Shown: positions 6,778-16,270, counted from the first letter of the stretch. The stretch: DNA of 36,503 nt from Bacteroidales bacterium UBA5235 (GCA_002409145.1 DHUL01000028.1:54760-91262); one strand, 5' to 3'. Program-made: numbers and translations. The notes: generated from the letters alone by a model not told the origin.

Positions 6778-9411
6778 ATGAAAGCAAACGAGATAAGAGA
6801 GGAATTCCTCAGTTTTTTCAGGTCAAAGGAACATAAAATAGTGCCTTCTGCACCTATGGTTATCAAAAATGATCCCACATTGATGTTCACCAATGCGGGA
6901 ATGAACCAGTTCAAGGACATTTTTCTCGGTAACCAGCCGGCAAAATACAAAAGGATAGCCAACTCACAGAAGTGCCTGCGCGTTTCAGGAAAACACAACG
7001 ATCTGGAGGAGGTAGGGCTTGACACTTACCACCATACCATGTTTGAAATGCTTGGCAACTGGTCATTTGGCGACTATTTTAAAAAGGAAGCCATTGAGTG
7101 GGCCTGGGAGTTTCTGACAGGGCGGATGGGCATTCCTTCCGGACGGATATATGCCACCGTGTTTGAAGGTGACCCTGTTGAAGACGTGCCCCGCGATGAA
7201 GAAGCCGCCACCCACTGGATGAAGTGTTTTGGCAATACGGAAAATCACATCCTCGACGGTTCAAAGAAGGACAATTTCTGGGAGATGGGTGAAACAGGCC
7301 CGTGCGGGCCCTGCTCGGAGATCCACGTAGACATCAGGTCAGAGAGCGAACGGGCAGCCACCCCGGGACACCTGTTGGTGAACAAGGGTCATCCCCTTGT
7401 GATAGAGATCTGGAACCTGGTGTTCATCCAGTACAACCGCCGCGCCGGTGGTGAACTCGAAATTCTTCCCGACAGGCACGTTGATACCGGCATGGGCTTT
7501 GAGAGACTTTGCATGGTCATCCAGAATAAACAGTCAAACTATGACACCGATGTATTCCAGCCGCTTCTGGCAGCCTCCGCAGAAGTGACGGGCAAACCGT
7601 ACGGGAAGAAAAATGAGTGGGATATAGCCCACCGGGTTATTGCTGACCACCTCCGGACTGTATCATTCTCGGTGGCTGACGGTCAGCTGCCGTCAAACAA
7701 CAAGGCCGGTTATGTCATCAGGAGGATACTTCGCCGCGCCGTGAGATACGGATACACCTCCCTCGGAATGACCGAACCATTCATCTACAGGCTCCTCCCT
7801 GTACTGGTGGAGTCAATGGGCGGTCACTACCCGGAGCTGAAAGCCCAGCAGGATATTATTTCAAAGGTGATCCATGAGGAGGAACAGGCATTTCTCAGGA
7901 CCCTGGGCAAAGGGCTCAGGATGATTGAACGCCGGGTGGAAGCCCTCCGGCATGAAGGAAAAACAACCTTCCCGGGCACCGATGCATTTGAACTGTTTGA
8001 CACCTATGGTTTCCCTGTTGACCTCACACAACTGATCCTCAGAGAGAACAGGATGACCCTCGATGAAGAGGCTTTCAGGAATGAACTCAATGCCCAGAAG
8101 GAGAGGTCAAGAGATGACGCTGCCGTGTCAGCGGACGACTGGGTGGTGATCCGTGAAACGGATAGCACAATCTTCACCGGTTATGACCGCACCGAAGACC
8201 AGGTCAGGATTGCACGGTACCGCAAAGTCACCTCCAGGGGACGTCAGGCTGTTCAGCTTGTGTTTGACAGAACACCATTCTATGCAGAATCGGGGGGCCA
8301 GACAGGTGACCGCGGATTCATCGAGGCCGGAAGTGAAAAGATCATCATCACTGATACTGTAAAGGAAAACAACCTGATAATCCATATTGCCTCTGCAGTG
8401 CCCGCAGATCCGTCACTGACATTCATGGCAGCCGTTGATGCCGAAGCCAGGCAGGATACAGCCAATAACCATTCAGCAACGCACCTCATGCACCATGCAC
8501 TGAGGGAAATTTTGGGCAAGCACGTGGAGCAGAAGGGTTCGCTGGTCACCCCTGACCGGCTGAGGTTCGACTTCAGTCACTTCCGCCAGGTGACACCGGA
8601 AGAAATCTCTGCCGTGGAGGAAAAGGTCAACTCGATGATAATGCAGAATATAGTCTCCGAAGTGCATGACGAAACCCCGATAGAGGAGGCACTGTCAATG
8701 GGCGCCATAGCCCTCTTCGGCGAGAAATACGGTGAGAAGGTGCGGGTGGTAACATTCGGTGATTCTGTTGAATTGTGCGGCGGAACACATGTCGACCGCA
8801 CCTCGCGGATAGGATTGTTCAAGATCGTCTCCGAGGGAGCTGTTGCAGCAGGTGTCAGAAGAATAGAGGCAGTGACAGGCAGGAAGGCAGTAAGCTTCAT
8901 AAATGAGAAACTGAGTATCCTCGACGAAGTTACGGCAATGCTCCGGAGTACGGGGAACCCGGTGGTCAATATTTCGAAGCTGATGGCTGAGAACAGCGCA
9001 CTTAAAGGCACTATTGAAAAACTGCAGGCCGCTGCAGCCCTGTCAGCCCGGAATGAACTGGCAGCAAGAGCTGAAACTGCCGGAAACTGCCGTATCTATT
9101 CAGGTGTCCTTGAAGAGACCCAGGCTGATACACTGAAGAATATCGCTCATCAGATAAGACAGGCTGACAGCAGCAGTATTATCGTGATCGGTTCCGCATA
9201 TGAAGGCAAGGCTGCCCTTGTAGTGGGACTGGGTGAAAGGGCAGCCGGCTCCACCCGGCTCAACGCTGTTGAAATTATTAAGACGGTCTCGGGCGAAATC
9301 AACGGAGGAGGAGGCGGACAGCCATTCCTGGCGACCGCAGGAGGCAGAAAGCCTGAAGGACTCATCGGGGCAGTGGCTAAGGCCGTGGAAATGGCAAAAA
9401 AAATGTTGTAG
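6778..9411 (+). CDS. alaS: alanyl-tRNA synthetase
   Basis: Charges tRNA-Ala; class II synthetase, cytoplasmic. At 877 residues it is full length (E. coli 876). The N-terminal catalytic core shows the class II motif 2 region (FEMLGNWSFGDYFKKEAI) and GPCGPCSEIH. The editing domain has the zinc ligands HSATH near residue 565 and CGGTH at 667-671, needed to clear mis-charged Ser and Gly. The C-Ala oligomerisation domain ends with the glycine-rich GGGGGQPFLATAGG. The start follows an A/T-rich divergent intergenic region. Divergence from an M23 / MerR / Nif3 cluster is a gene order I recall from other Bacteroidota. Confidence 0.98.
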   Translation: MKANEIREEFLSFFRSKEHKIVPSAPMVIKNDPTLMFTNAGMNQFKDIFLGNQPAKYKRIANSQKCLRVSGKHNDLEEVGLDTYHHTMFEMLGNWSFGDYFKKEAIEWAWEFLTGRMGIPSGRIYATVFEGDPVEDVPRDEEAATHWMKCFGNTENHILDGSKKDNFWEMGETGPCGPCSEIHVDIRSESERAATPGHLLVNKGHPLVIEIWNLVFIQYNRRAGGELEILPDRHVDTGMGFERLCMVIQNKQSNYDTDVFQPLLAASAEVTGKPYGKKNEWDIAHRVIADHLRTVSFSVADGQLPSNNKAGYVIRRILRRAVRYGYTSLGMTEPFIYRLLPVLVESMGGHYPELKAQQDIISKVIHEEEQAFLRTLGKGLRMIERRVEALRHEGKTTFPGTDAFELFDTYGFPVDLTQLILRENRMTLDEEAFRNELNAQKERSRDDAAVSADDWVVIRETDSTIFTGYDRTEDQVRIARYRKVTSRGRQAVQLVFDRTPFYAESGGQTGDRGFIEAGSEKIIITDTVKENNLIIHIASAVPADPSLTFMAAVDAEARQDTANNHSATHLMHHALREILGKHVEQKGSLVTPDRLRFDFSHFRQVTPEEISAVEEKVNSMIMQNIVSEVHDETPIEEALSMGAIALFGEKYGEKVRVVTFGDSVELCGGTHVDRTSRIGLFKIVSEGAVAAGVRRIEAVTGRKAVSFINEKLSILDEVTAMLRSTGNPVVNISKLMAENSALKGTIEKLQAAAALSARNELAARAETAGNCRIYSGVLEETQADTLKNIAHQIRQADSSSIIVIGSAYEGKAALVVGLGERAAGSTRLNAVEIIKTVSGEINGGGGGQPFLATAGGRKPEGLIGAVAKAVEMAKKML

Positions 9412-9566
9412 AAAATATTTTCTGCCATTCGAAACAGCATTCAAAATCAGGTCTGAATACCACGTTGCATATCAATTTGTTAGATGGCCGGCAATTTGAC
9501 CATACTTATCCTTGTTTTTTTTGTTCGAAATTCTTAATCTTGTATCACTAATCCAATTCTATTCTG

Positions 9567-11420
9567 ATGGAAGTTACCAGAACCTTCGACCTGATAGACC
9601 TGGGGTGTAAGGTCTGTCCGCGTGAGGTCATGTTCGGCGGTAAGCATGGCAACGGCTGGGTCACATACTCTACCGAAGCCGTAAGGGAACTGACCGATCT
9701 GTTTTCCTGTGGCATGATGGCCCTGGGCTACACAAAGGGTGATCATATCGCCACCATCACCCCGAACAAAGCTGAATGGAACATCGTAGATCACGGCCTG
9801 GCACAGGCCGGGATGATCCATATCCCCGTCTATCCCACCATTGGCCATGACGAGTACGTATACATTCTCGATCACTCAGGGGCAAAAGCGGTATTCATCG
9901 GCAACAAACTTATTTACAACAAGGTTTCACCGGTAGCATCAAAAATTCCTTCCATAACTGCGCTGTACTCCTTTGACCAGTTCAACGGTCTGATGACATT
10001 TGATGATATAATTGAGGAGGGAAGAAAGAACCGGGAGAAATATATGGGTGAGCTGTCAACCATCAGGGACTCCATCAAACCCTCTGACATGGTTACCATA
10101 ATATACACCTCGGGTACCACCGGGAATCCGAAGGGTGTCATGCTCTCACACAACAACCTTATCTCCAATGCCATAGCAACAAGCGCCGCCCATGAGTTCG
10201 GGCTGGGTTTCAGGGCGCTCAGTTTCCTGCCGCTCTGCCATGTCTATGAGCGTATGATGAATTACCATTTCCAGTACAAAGGCACCAGCATATACTACCT
10301 TGAGAATATGGGTGCCATTGCAGATACAATGCGTGAGATCAAACCTCATATAGCCAACACCGTGCCCAGGCTCCTGGAAAAGATTTATGACAACATAATT
10401 AACAAGGGTAAGAACCTTCCATGGCTGAAAAAGCAGATCTTCTTCTGGGCAGTGACCCTGGGACTTAAATTCAGATTAAGGGGCAACACCCGGTTTTACC
10501 GGTTCAGGCTTGGCATAGCCCGTAAACTGGTCTTTAACAAGTGGAAGGAAGCCCTGGGAGGTGAGCTTCGCATTCTCATCTCGGGAGGTGCCGCCCTGCA
10601 GTCGCGCCTCGAACGTATCTACTGGGCTGCCGGCATACCTGTTCTCCAGGGCTATGGCCTCACGGAGACATCGCCGGTCATCGCAGTCAATCCACATCGC
10701 ATAGCTGACATAAAGTTTGAGACTGTGGGTCCGGTTCTTGACGGAGTTCAGGTGAAAATAGCCGATGACGGCGAGATTCTCTGCAAGGGCCCAAACGTAA
10801 TGATGGGCTACTACAGGGAGCCGGAGCTGACAGCTGAAGTGATTGATTCCGGCGGTTGGTTCCACACCGGCGATATAGGAAGGATTGAGGATGGCCGTTT
10901 CCTCCGGATCACTGACCGCAAGAAGGAGATGTTCAAGCTCTCTGCCGGCAAATATATCTCCCCACAGGTGATTGAAAACAAACTAAAGGAATCTATCTTC
11001 ATCGAACAGGCAATGGTGATAGGTGAAAACGAAAAATTTGCCAGCGCCCTGATTTCGCCAAACTTCACCTTCCTTCATGACTGGTGCTCTATCCACAGGA
11101 TACAGTACCGTGATAACACTGACCTGGTGGAGATACCCGAGGTGATCGAACGGTTTGCCAGGGAGGTGAGGGAGATAAATAAAAGCCTCGGTGAGTTTGA
11201 ACAGATTAAGCGGTTCAGGCTGGTGACCGAAGAGTGGACCCCCCAGACAGGCGAACTCTCACCTACATTGAAACTCCGAAGGAATATCCTGACAGGCAGG
11301 TATCAGAACATCATAAATGAAATTTACTCGGTGAAGGAAAAGGGCAACGTGGTTGAAATGGTTGTGGGAGTAATCCGCAACGGAGTCAGCGGCATTCTGA
11401 AGAATCTGCCGAAATTCTGA
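9567..11420 (+). CDS. long-chain acyl-CoA synthetase (AMP-forming)
   Basis: A 617-residue adenylate-forming enzyme that activates fatty acids to acyl-CoA through acyl-AMP. The phosphate-binding P-loop IIYTSGTTGNPKGVMLSHNN is at about residues 178-197; GYGLTETSPV near 368 is the A5 motif; GWFHTGDIGRIEDG and the hinge/A8 motif ITDRKKEMFKLSAGKYI follow. Length and motifs match FadD/Faa-type synthetases of the kind common in Bacteroidota rather than acetyl-CoA synthetase. No transmembrane segment is clear; such enzymes are membrane-associated. It is a monocistronic or leading gene, 156 nt after alaS. The chain-length preference cannot be read from sequence. A 6-7/8 match to the -7 consensus (TAATCTTG) lies just upstream. 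Confidence 0.92.
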   Translation: MEVTRTFDLIDLGCKVCPREVMFGGKHGNGWVTYSTEAVRELTDLFSCGMMALGYTKGDHIATITPNKAEWNIVDHGLAQAGMIHIPVYPTIGHDEYVYILDHSGAKAVFIGNKLIYNKVSPVASKIPSITALYSFDQFNGLMTFDDIIEEGRKNREKYMGELSTIRDSIKPSDMVTIIYTSGTTGNPKGVMLSHNNLISNAIATSAAHEFGLGFRALSFLPLCHVYERMMNYHFQYKGTSIYYLENMGAIADTMREIKPHIANTVPRLLEKIYDNIINKGKNLPWLKKQIFFWAVTLGLKFRLRGNTRFYRFRLGIARKLVFNKWKEALGGELRILISGGAALQSRLERIYWAAGIPVLQGYGLTETSPVIAVNPHRIADIKFETVGPVLDGVQVKIADDGEILCKGPNVMMGYYREPELTAEVIDSGGWFHTGDIGRIEDGRFLRITDRKKEMFKLSAGKYISPQVIENKLKESIFIEQAMVIGENEKFASALISPNFTFLHDWCSIHRIQYRDNTDLVEIPEVIERFAREVREINKSLGEFEQIKRFRLVTEEWTPQTGELSPTLKLRRNILTGRYQNIINEIYSVKEKGNVVEMVVGVIRNGVSGILKNLPKF

Positions 11421-11521
11421 CAGCCTGTATCGTTCACTGTTGTCATACCGGACCTCTCCCGCCATTTTCATTACAGACTGCGAGGGAATACCATTCAATG
11501 GTTACCACCTTATTATTTTTA

Positions 11522-11529
11522 TACCTTTG
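11522..11529 (+). promoter_or_regulatory. -7 box (TACCTTTG) for the DUF6452-like gene
   Basis: TACCTTTG is a perfect TAnnTTTG box ending 9 nt before the ATG at 11539. This supports 11539 rather than the upstream in-frame ATG at 11440 as the start, and implies a leader of only a few nucleotides. No convincing -33 TTTG is present at the right distance. Confidence 0.45.
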
Positions 11530-11538
11530 TATCCCGTT

Positions 11539-12006
11539 ATGAAAAGGTTATCCGTCATAATCTTTGTTGCAGTCATTACAACCCTGGTCATGGCCCTTCC
11601 CTCCTGCTCGGTGCAACCATGCTATGAGGAGACAGATCCGGTAATGAATACCATTCTCCTTTTCAGCGGAACAGGTGAGACAGCAAAGGCAGACTCGCTG
11701 AGGGTTTATACATTCAGGGAGTCCGATACTCTCAGATTCATCAACATAAAGGGAGTATCCTCATTCTCTGTACCTCTTGATCCGGCCAATGACGAGTCGG
11801 TGTTCCTGATAACCCTCAATGGCATCACCGATACGGCTGTGATCGGCTATAACCGAAAGCCCCACCTTGTTTCGCCGGAGTGCGGATACACCATCTTAAG
11901 CGAAATAACCGGGCTCTGGACCACTCATAATATAATTGACACACTCATCATAGAGAACAAACTCGTGAACCTCGATGGCCAGAAGAACCTGCATCTTTTT
12001 TATTAG
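11539..12006 (+). CDS. small lipoprotein, DUF6452-like
   Basis: A 155-residue protein starting MKRLSVIIFV with a lipoprotein-type signal: hydrophobic stretch then ALPSCSVQPC, so Cys at about 23 would be lipidated and the protein held in the envelope. The mature part is predicted beta-rich with short strands (DSLRVYTFRESDTLRFI, SVFLITLNG). It resembles the DUF6452 family found only in Bacteroidota; function unknown. An in-frame ATG 33 codons upstream would bury the signal sequence, so it was not used. It overlaps the next gene by 32 bp, and the pairing of DUF6452 with DUF6048 supports both calls. Confidence 0.7.
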   Translation: MKRLSVIIFVAVITTLVMALPSCSVQPCYEETDPVMNTILLFSGTGETAKADSLRVYTFRESDTLRFINIKGVSSFSVPLDPANDESVFLITLNGITDTAVIGYNRKPHLVSPECGYTILSEITGLWTTHNIIDTLIIENKLVNLDGQKNLHLFY

Positions 12007-12742
12007 TCTTTTTCTGTTTGCGGAGACTGTTGCAGTGTCACAGGATACAGTTACTGTTCCGCTCCACATCAGGGCAGGATTTGACATCTCCGGTCCGGTC
12101 ATGAAATTTGTCACCAAAGACCTTATAAGTTATGGCATTGCCGCTTCGGCTGACATCAACTCATCATTAGCAGCAACTGCCGGTATCAGATACTCATCGT
12201 ACCATTCATCTGATGTGCTGTATGACTTCATGAGCCGGGGACTCAGTTTCACAGCCGGGGCAGACTACAACTTAATCAAAGCCAATGTATCTCATGGCAG
12301 GTACAGTGCCGGCATAGGCCTCAGGTACGGACTCAGCTTTTACAGGGAGGAGGCCCCGATGCTCAGGTATACAAATGGATGGGGAGCCGGAGAGACCTCT
12401 GTACCCGCAGAAAATCACATCGGCCACTTCATGGAAATCACCCCGGGTGTACGCGCTGAACTTTTTCCGGGGGTGACAATCGGCTGGAACCTCTATATGA
12501 GACTCCTTATAAGCGCAGGAGCAGGCAGGGACCTTAAACCGGTCTGGATGCCGGGCTACGGTCCGGGCACCTCCGGTATGACAACAGGTGCTGAGTATTA
12601 TGTATCATTATCTATTCCCTACAGGAAAATCAAGGTTTATATCAAACCTAAAGTCCGCTATTCGGATGAGGAAGAGGGTGAAGTAACTGACACCGGCAGC
12701 GAATCCGGCACCGGCTTTTCAGGCTTCAGCAACCGTCCTTGA
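11975..12742 (+). CDS. outer-membrane beta-barrel-like protein, DUF6048-like
   Basis: A 255-residue protein with a signal peptide (MARRTCIFFISLFLFAETVAVSQ) and an alternating hydrophobic/polar strand pattern: AGFDISGPV, LAATAGIRYSS, LSFTAGADYNLI, YSAGIGLRYGLSF, VTIGWNLYMRLLI, EYYVSLSIPYRK. This suggests a small outer-membrane beta-barrel. It matches my recollection of DUF6048, which sits next to DUF6452 in Bacteroidota; function unknown. The C-terminal tail (DEEEGEVTDTGSESGTG) is acidic and low-complexity. Its last 24 bp overlap the end of the convergent symporter gene. Confidence 0.7.
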   Translation: MARRTCIFFISLFLFAETVAVSQDTVTVPLHIRAGFDISGPVMKFVTKDLISYGIAASADINSSLAATAGIRYSSYHSSDVLYDFMSRGLSFTAGADYNLIKANVSHGRYSAGIGLRYGLSFYREEAPMLRYTNGWGAGETSVPAENHIGHFMEITPGVRAELFPGVTIGWNLYMRLLISAGAGRDLKPVWMPGYGPGTSGMTTGAEYYVSLSIPYRKIKVYIKPKVRYSDEEEGEVTDTGSESGTGFSGFSNRP

Positions 12743-14185
12743 TTCATTTTTGCTGAATATCAACAGCCCCATAAATGTGAGGAAACCGTTTACCAGCAAC
12801 ATCTCGAAACCGAACTGATAGCCGTTGAAGAGCTCTTCAGAAAAGACATTCAGGAAATAGCATATTACCGGTGAGATGATTGCTATCCACGGTGTTAAGC
12901 GGTCATTTACGCTTCTCTTCGTGAAGAGACCGAATGTGTACAGACCAAGCAGCGGTCCATAGGTGTATCCTGCTATGGTGAACAGCTTGTCAATTATCGC
13001 CCTGTCATTCATCTGCCTGAAGACCAGTATGCAGATAAAAAAGATGACGGCAAATGAAAAGTGCACGGTATACCTGATCCTGGTTTTCCTGGCATTATCC
13101 ATCCCCGTCTTTTTCTCCAGGTTAAGGAAATCGATGCTGAAGGAGGTGGTGAGAGAGGTAAGGGCCCCGTCTGCACTCGGGAATGCCGCTGAGATCAGCC
13201 CGATCAGGAAGACCACACCTGCAGCAGGACTGAGATATTTGAAGGCGATGGTAGGGAAAAGATCATCGGTCATTGCGACATTGATGCTCTCAGCCCTGGC
13301 AAAGAAGACCAGGAATGCACCAAGAACAAGAAACATGAATACAACAACAAGGTTGATGGTGCTGAAGGTGAACATATTCTTCTGTGCATCTTTCAGGTGC
13401 CTGATGCTAAGGTTCTTCTGCATCATCTCCTGGTCAAGCCCGGTCATGGTAATGGTTATAAACATACCGCTGAAGAACTGCTTGATGAAGTGGCGCGGGT
13501 GATCCCAGTCAGTGATCACAATTCGCGACATTTCACTGTCAAACAGGTTTCTAATCAGCTTCTGCACGGGCTCTCCCAGTTCACGGCTGATGAAAAATAC
13601 CGACAGTACCACCGCGAGCAGCATGAATGTTGTCTGTAGTGTGTCTGTCCAGATAATGGTCCGTATCCCCCCTTTGAGAGTGTATATGATTATCAGTGCA
13701 ATGAATATAAGTACGTTGACCCAGAAGGGAATGTTCCATGCGTCAAACACAAATATCTGCAATACATTGATTACAAGAAACATGCGAAGCGATGCACCCA
13801 GAACCCTTGAAAGGATAAAGAATCCGGCTCCGGTTTTGTATGACCAGAATCCGAAACGCTGCTCAAGGTAACCGTATATGGAAGTAAGTTTCAGACGGTA
13901 ATAGAGAGGAAGGAGCACAAGGGCAATTACCACGTACCCGAAGAAGTAACCGAATGCCACCATCATGTATGAGAACTGGGTCTCCCCCACCCACCCTGGC
14001 ACTGACATGAAAGTCACCCCTGACAGAGAGGCTCCGATCATACCGTAAGCCACTACATACCATGGAGATGCTTTATTTCCTATATAGAACGACTGATGAT
14101 TGGCTCTTCGTGCAGTAATAAAGGTGATGGCAAACAGCAGGAACGTATAGGCTATGAAAATAAACAGGATAAGGGTAGGTGTCAT
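12719..14185 (-). CDS. sodium:solute symporter (SSS family)
   Basis: A 488-residue integral membrane protein of the SSS/SLC5 family with about 13 hydrophobic helices. Family features include the opening helix with LFAITFITARRANHQSFYIGNKAS, the GMIGASLSGVTFMSVPGWV segment, GGIRTIIWTDTLQT in the middle, and FPSADGALTSLTTSFSIDF near residue 345, typical of the Na+ site loops. The substrate cannot be told; Bacteroidota homologues are usually annotated generically. It is transcribed divergently from recR and has a consensus -7 box right before the start codon. No lipid-modification or sensor domain is attached. Confidence 0.93.
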   Translation of the reverse strand: MTPTLILFIFIAYTFLLFAITFITARRANHQSFYIGNKASPWYVVAYGMIGASLSGVTFMSVPGWVGETQFSYMMVAFGYFFGYVVIALVLLPLYYRLKLTSIYGYLEQRFGFWSYKTGAGFFILSRVLGASLRMFLVINVLQIFVFDAWNIPFWVNVLIFIALIIIYTLKGGIRTIIWTDTLQTTFMLLAVVLSVFFISRELGEPVQKLIRNLFDSEMSRIVITDWDHPRHFIKQFFSGMFITITMTGLDQEMMQKNLSIRHLKDAQKNMFTFSTINLVVVFMFLVLGAFLVFFARAESINVAMTDDLFPTIAFKYLSPAAGVVFLIGLISAAFPSADGALTSLTTSFSIDFLNLEKKTGMDNARKTRIRYTVHFSFAVIFFICILVFRQMNDRAIIDKLFTIAGYTYGPLLGLYTFGLFTKRSVNDRLTPWIAIISPVICYFLNVFSEELFNGYQFGFEMLLVNGFLTFMGLLIFSKNESRTVAEA

Positions 14186-14192
14186 AATTTTG

Positions 14193-14200
14193 CAAACGTA
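14193..14200 (-). promoter_or_regulatory. -7 box (TACGTTTG) of the symporter gene
   Basis: The minus strand reads TACGTTTG, a perfect TAnnTTTG match, ending 7 nt before the symporter ATG. Transcription would start almost at the start codon, giving a leaderless or nearly leaderless mRNA. The -33 element is not clear. Confidence 0.45.
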
Positions 14201-14268
14201 TTTGCAAGATTACTAAAAAGATCGCAGATAAAAATTAACCGCGGTCAGGTTTACGGCAAATATTGGAT

Positions 14269-14276
14269 TATTTTTG
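14269..14276 (+). promoter_or_regulatory. -7 box (TATTTTTG) of recR
   Basis: TATTTTTG matches TAnnTTTG and lies 15 nt before the ATG at 14292. Because an alternative in-frame ATG at 14274 would sit inside the box, this favours 14292 as the recR start. Confidence 0.4.
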
Positions 14277-14291
14277 TCACAAAGTCACATT

Positions 14292-14915
14292 ATGTCATCA
14301 CGTTTCCCTTCAAGACTGCTCGAAGAGGCGGTGAATGAATTCGCCTCGCTTCCCGGGATTGGCCGTAAGACTGCCTTCAGGCTGGTGATGCATCTGCTCA
14401 GGCGTGACAGCGGGGAGGTTCGCCGCTTCGGCGAAACAGTGATCAGGCTGAGGGATGATGTATGCTACTGCAGTGTCTGCCACAGCATCAGTGATACCCC
14501 GCTGTGCGAGATATGCAGTGATCCGTCAAGAGACATCTCTTCCATCTGCGTGGTGGAGAACGTGCAGGATGTGATGGCAGTGGAAAATACCAGGCAGTTC
14601 AGGGGACTGTACCATGTACTGGGAGGCATCATTTCGCCGGTTGATGGTATCGGACCCTCTGATCTGACCATCAACAGCCTGGAAGAAAGGGTGCGTGGCG
14701 GCAACGTCAGGGAAGTGATACTTGCACTGAGCACCACCATGGAGGGTGATACCACGAACTACTATCTCTACAAGCGACTTTCAGGCTATGATGTCCGCAT
14801 AACAACACTGGCACGCGGTGTGGCCATAGGAGATGTTCTCGAATATACTGACGAGATCACCCTCGGACAATCGATAGTCAACCGCCGCCTTTTCTCACTT
14901 CCGTCACAGGGCTGA
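14292..14915 (+). CDS. recR: recombination mediator RecR
   Basis: RecR acts with RecO/RecF to load RecA on gapped DNA. The 207-residue product has the full family layout: helix-hairpin-helix NEFASLPGIGRKTAFRLVMHLL, a C4 zinc finger (CYCSVCHSISDTPLCEIC), a Toprim domain opening with ICVVENVQDVMAVE, and the C-terminal Walker-like region DVRITTLARGVAIGDVLEYTDEITLGQSIVNRR. The start at MSSRFPSRLL matches the usual start of Bacteroidota RecR; the longer form with six extra residues is rejected because of the -7 box. The gene stands alone, with 136 nt to the next gene. Confidence 0.97.
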   Translation: MSSRFPSRLLEEAVNEFASLPGIGRKTAFRLVMHLLRRDSGEVRRFGETVIRLRDDVCYCSVCHSISDTPLCEICSDPSRDISSICVVENVQDVMAVENTRQFRGLYHVLGGIISPVDGIGPSDLTINSLEERVRGGNVREVILALSTTMEGDTTNYYLYKRLSGYDVRITTLARGVAIGDVLEYTDEITLGQSIVNRRLFSLPSQG

Positions 14916-15051
14916 GGGCTGTACTTCAGGGCCGGGTGTGACACACTCATCCGTAGCTCCGCTTACCCGACTGTAACTTTTTCACCTCCATAGCCGCTGT
15001 CATTTTTTTATTCTGAAAATCTTGTTTAATTTGATGCAAACCAATATAAAC

Positions 15052-16266
15052 ATGGCAGACACATTTGACAGGTTCTTTTCAGATGCATCGCTCCTGATGA
15101 AGAAATCGGCGATCAGGGAGATACTTAAACTGACACAGCGGCCGGAGATGATTTCCTTCGCCGGAGGTCTCCCTTCGCCTGACTCCTTCCCCATAGAAGA
15201 CATCCGGAGAGTTACCGCAGAGGTCCTTGAGCAGGATGGCAAATCAGCCCTCCAGTATGGCACTACCGAGGGTGATAATAAACTCCGGGCCCTCCTTGCC
15301 GAACGCCACCGGAAAGATGACCTTCATATCGGACCTGAGAACATTATTATCACCACCGGTTCACAGCAGGCGCTGGACCTGTGTGGCAAGATTTTTGTCA
15401 ACCGCGGGGATGTGGTGCTGTGCGGTCTGCCTTCATACCTGGGCGGACTGAACGCCTTCGCCAACTACGGGGCACTGCTGAAGGGGATCCCTCTTGATGA
15501 CCAGGGGATGCGTCCTGACCTGCTCGAGAAGACAATCACTGATCTGAAAAAGGAAGGCAGGATCATGAAGTTCATTTATATAATTCCTGATTTTCAGAAT
15601 CCTGCCGGTGTCACTCTGCCCAGGTCACGCCGCCTTGAAATCATCCGCATCGCCGAAAGGTATGATCTCCTGATCGTTGAAGACAGTCCCTATCGCGATA
15701 TTCGTTTTGCAGGGACACCGGAGCCGCTGATGTCCTCCCTTGACACTCAGGGCAGGGTAATGACGCTCAATACCTTTTCCAAGATTCTTGCACCGGGCTT
15801 CCGGCTTGCATGGGTAACTGGTCACAGGGAGATCATTGACAAGATAGTGACTGCAAAACAGTCGGCAGACCTCAGCACTCCTCCCTTCGTTCAGAAGATT
15901 GCAGCAAGGTACATAGAGCAGGGCCTTCTTGAAGTTAACCTGAAGAAGACAATAGCGCTCTACCACCGGAGACGTGATTTCATGCTGAAATGTTTGCGTG
16001 AGCTGATGCCGGAGGGTGTGAAATGGACCGAACCTGACGGAGGACTTTTCCTCTTTGTGACACTTCCACCTGCAATGGATGCAGCACGGCTGCTTGAAAA
16101 AGCCATTCGCAGGAACGTGGCTTTCGTCTGCGGATCAGTCTTTTACTGTAACAATGAAGGCCATAATACCATGCGTCTTAATTTTTCATACTCAGATGAG
16201 AAGGATACACTTGAAGGTATTCGCCGGCTGGCGGAGGTGATCAGGGAGGAAATGGCCACTCCATGA
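15052..16266 (+). CDS. PLP-dependent aminotransferase (class I/II, LysN/AadA-like)
   Basis: A 404-residue fold-type I aminotransferase. The PLP-binding lysine is in NTFSKILAPGFRLAW (about Lys244), with the cofactor phosphate motifs TTGSQQALDLCGK, PDFQNPAGVTLPR and VEDSPYRDIRF and the C-terminal MRLNFSYSDE carrying the substrate-carboxylate Arg. The opening ISFAGGLPSPDSFP is typical of the 2-aminoadipate/kynurenine/branched-chain aminotransferase subgroup and of the catalytic half of MocR regulators; there is no DNA-binding domain here. Substrate cannot be set from sequence. I use the start MADTFDRFF; an ATG 10 codons earlier is possible. It is followed after 4 nt by a glycosyltransferase gene, so the two may be co-transcribed without an obvious shared pathway. 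Confidence 0.9.
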   Translation: MADTFDRFFSDASLLMKKSAIREILKLTQRPEMISFAGGLPSPDSFPIEDIRRVTAEVLEQDGKSALQYGTTEGDNKLRALLAERHRKDDLHIGPENIIITTGSQQALDLCGKIFVNRGDVVLCGLPSYLGGLNAFANYGALLKGIPLDDQGMRPDLLEKTITDLKKEGRIMKFIYIIPDFQNPAGVTLPRSRRLEIIRIAERYDLLIVEDSPYRDIRFAGTPEPLMSSLDTQGRVMTLNTFSKILAPGFRLAWVTGHREIIDKIVTAKQSADLSTPPFVQKIAARYIEQGLLEVNLKKTIALYHRRRDFMLKCLRELMPEGVKWTEPDGGLFLFVTLPPAMDAARLLEKAIRRNVAFVCGSVFYCNNEGHNTMRLNFSYSDEKDTLEGIRRLAEVIREEMATP

Positions 16267-16270
16267 CACG

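Noticed and set aside
9410..9425. AGAAAATATTTTCT palindrome after alaS as a terminator
   Set aside because: All A/T stem with no loop or stable GC pairs; too weak to call.
11440..11538. 33-codon N-terminal extension of the DUF6452-like protein
   Set aside because: It would place the lipoprotein signal in the middle of the protein, and a -7 box lies inside the extension.
15052..16266. MocR-type regulator
   Set aside because: Only the aminotransferase part is present; there is no N-terminal GntR helix-turn-helix upstream in frame.
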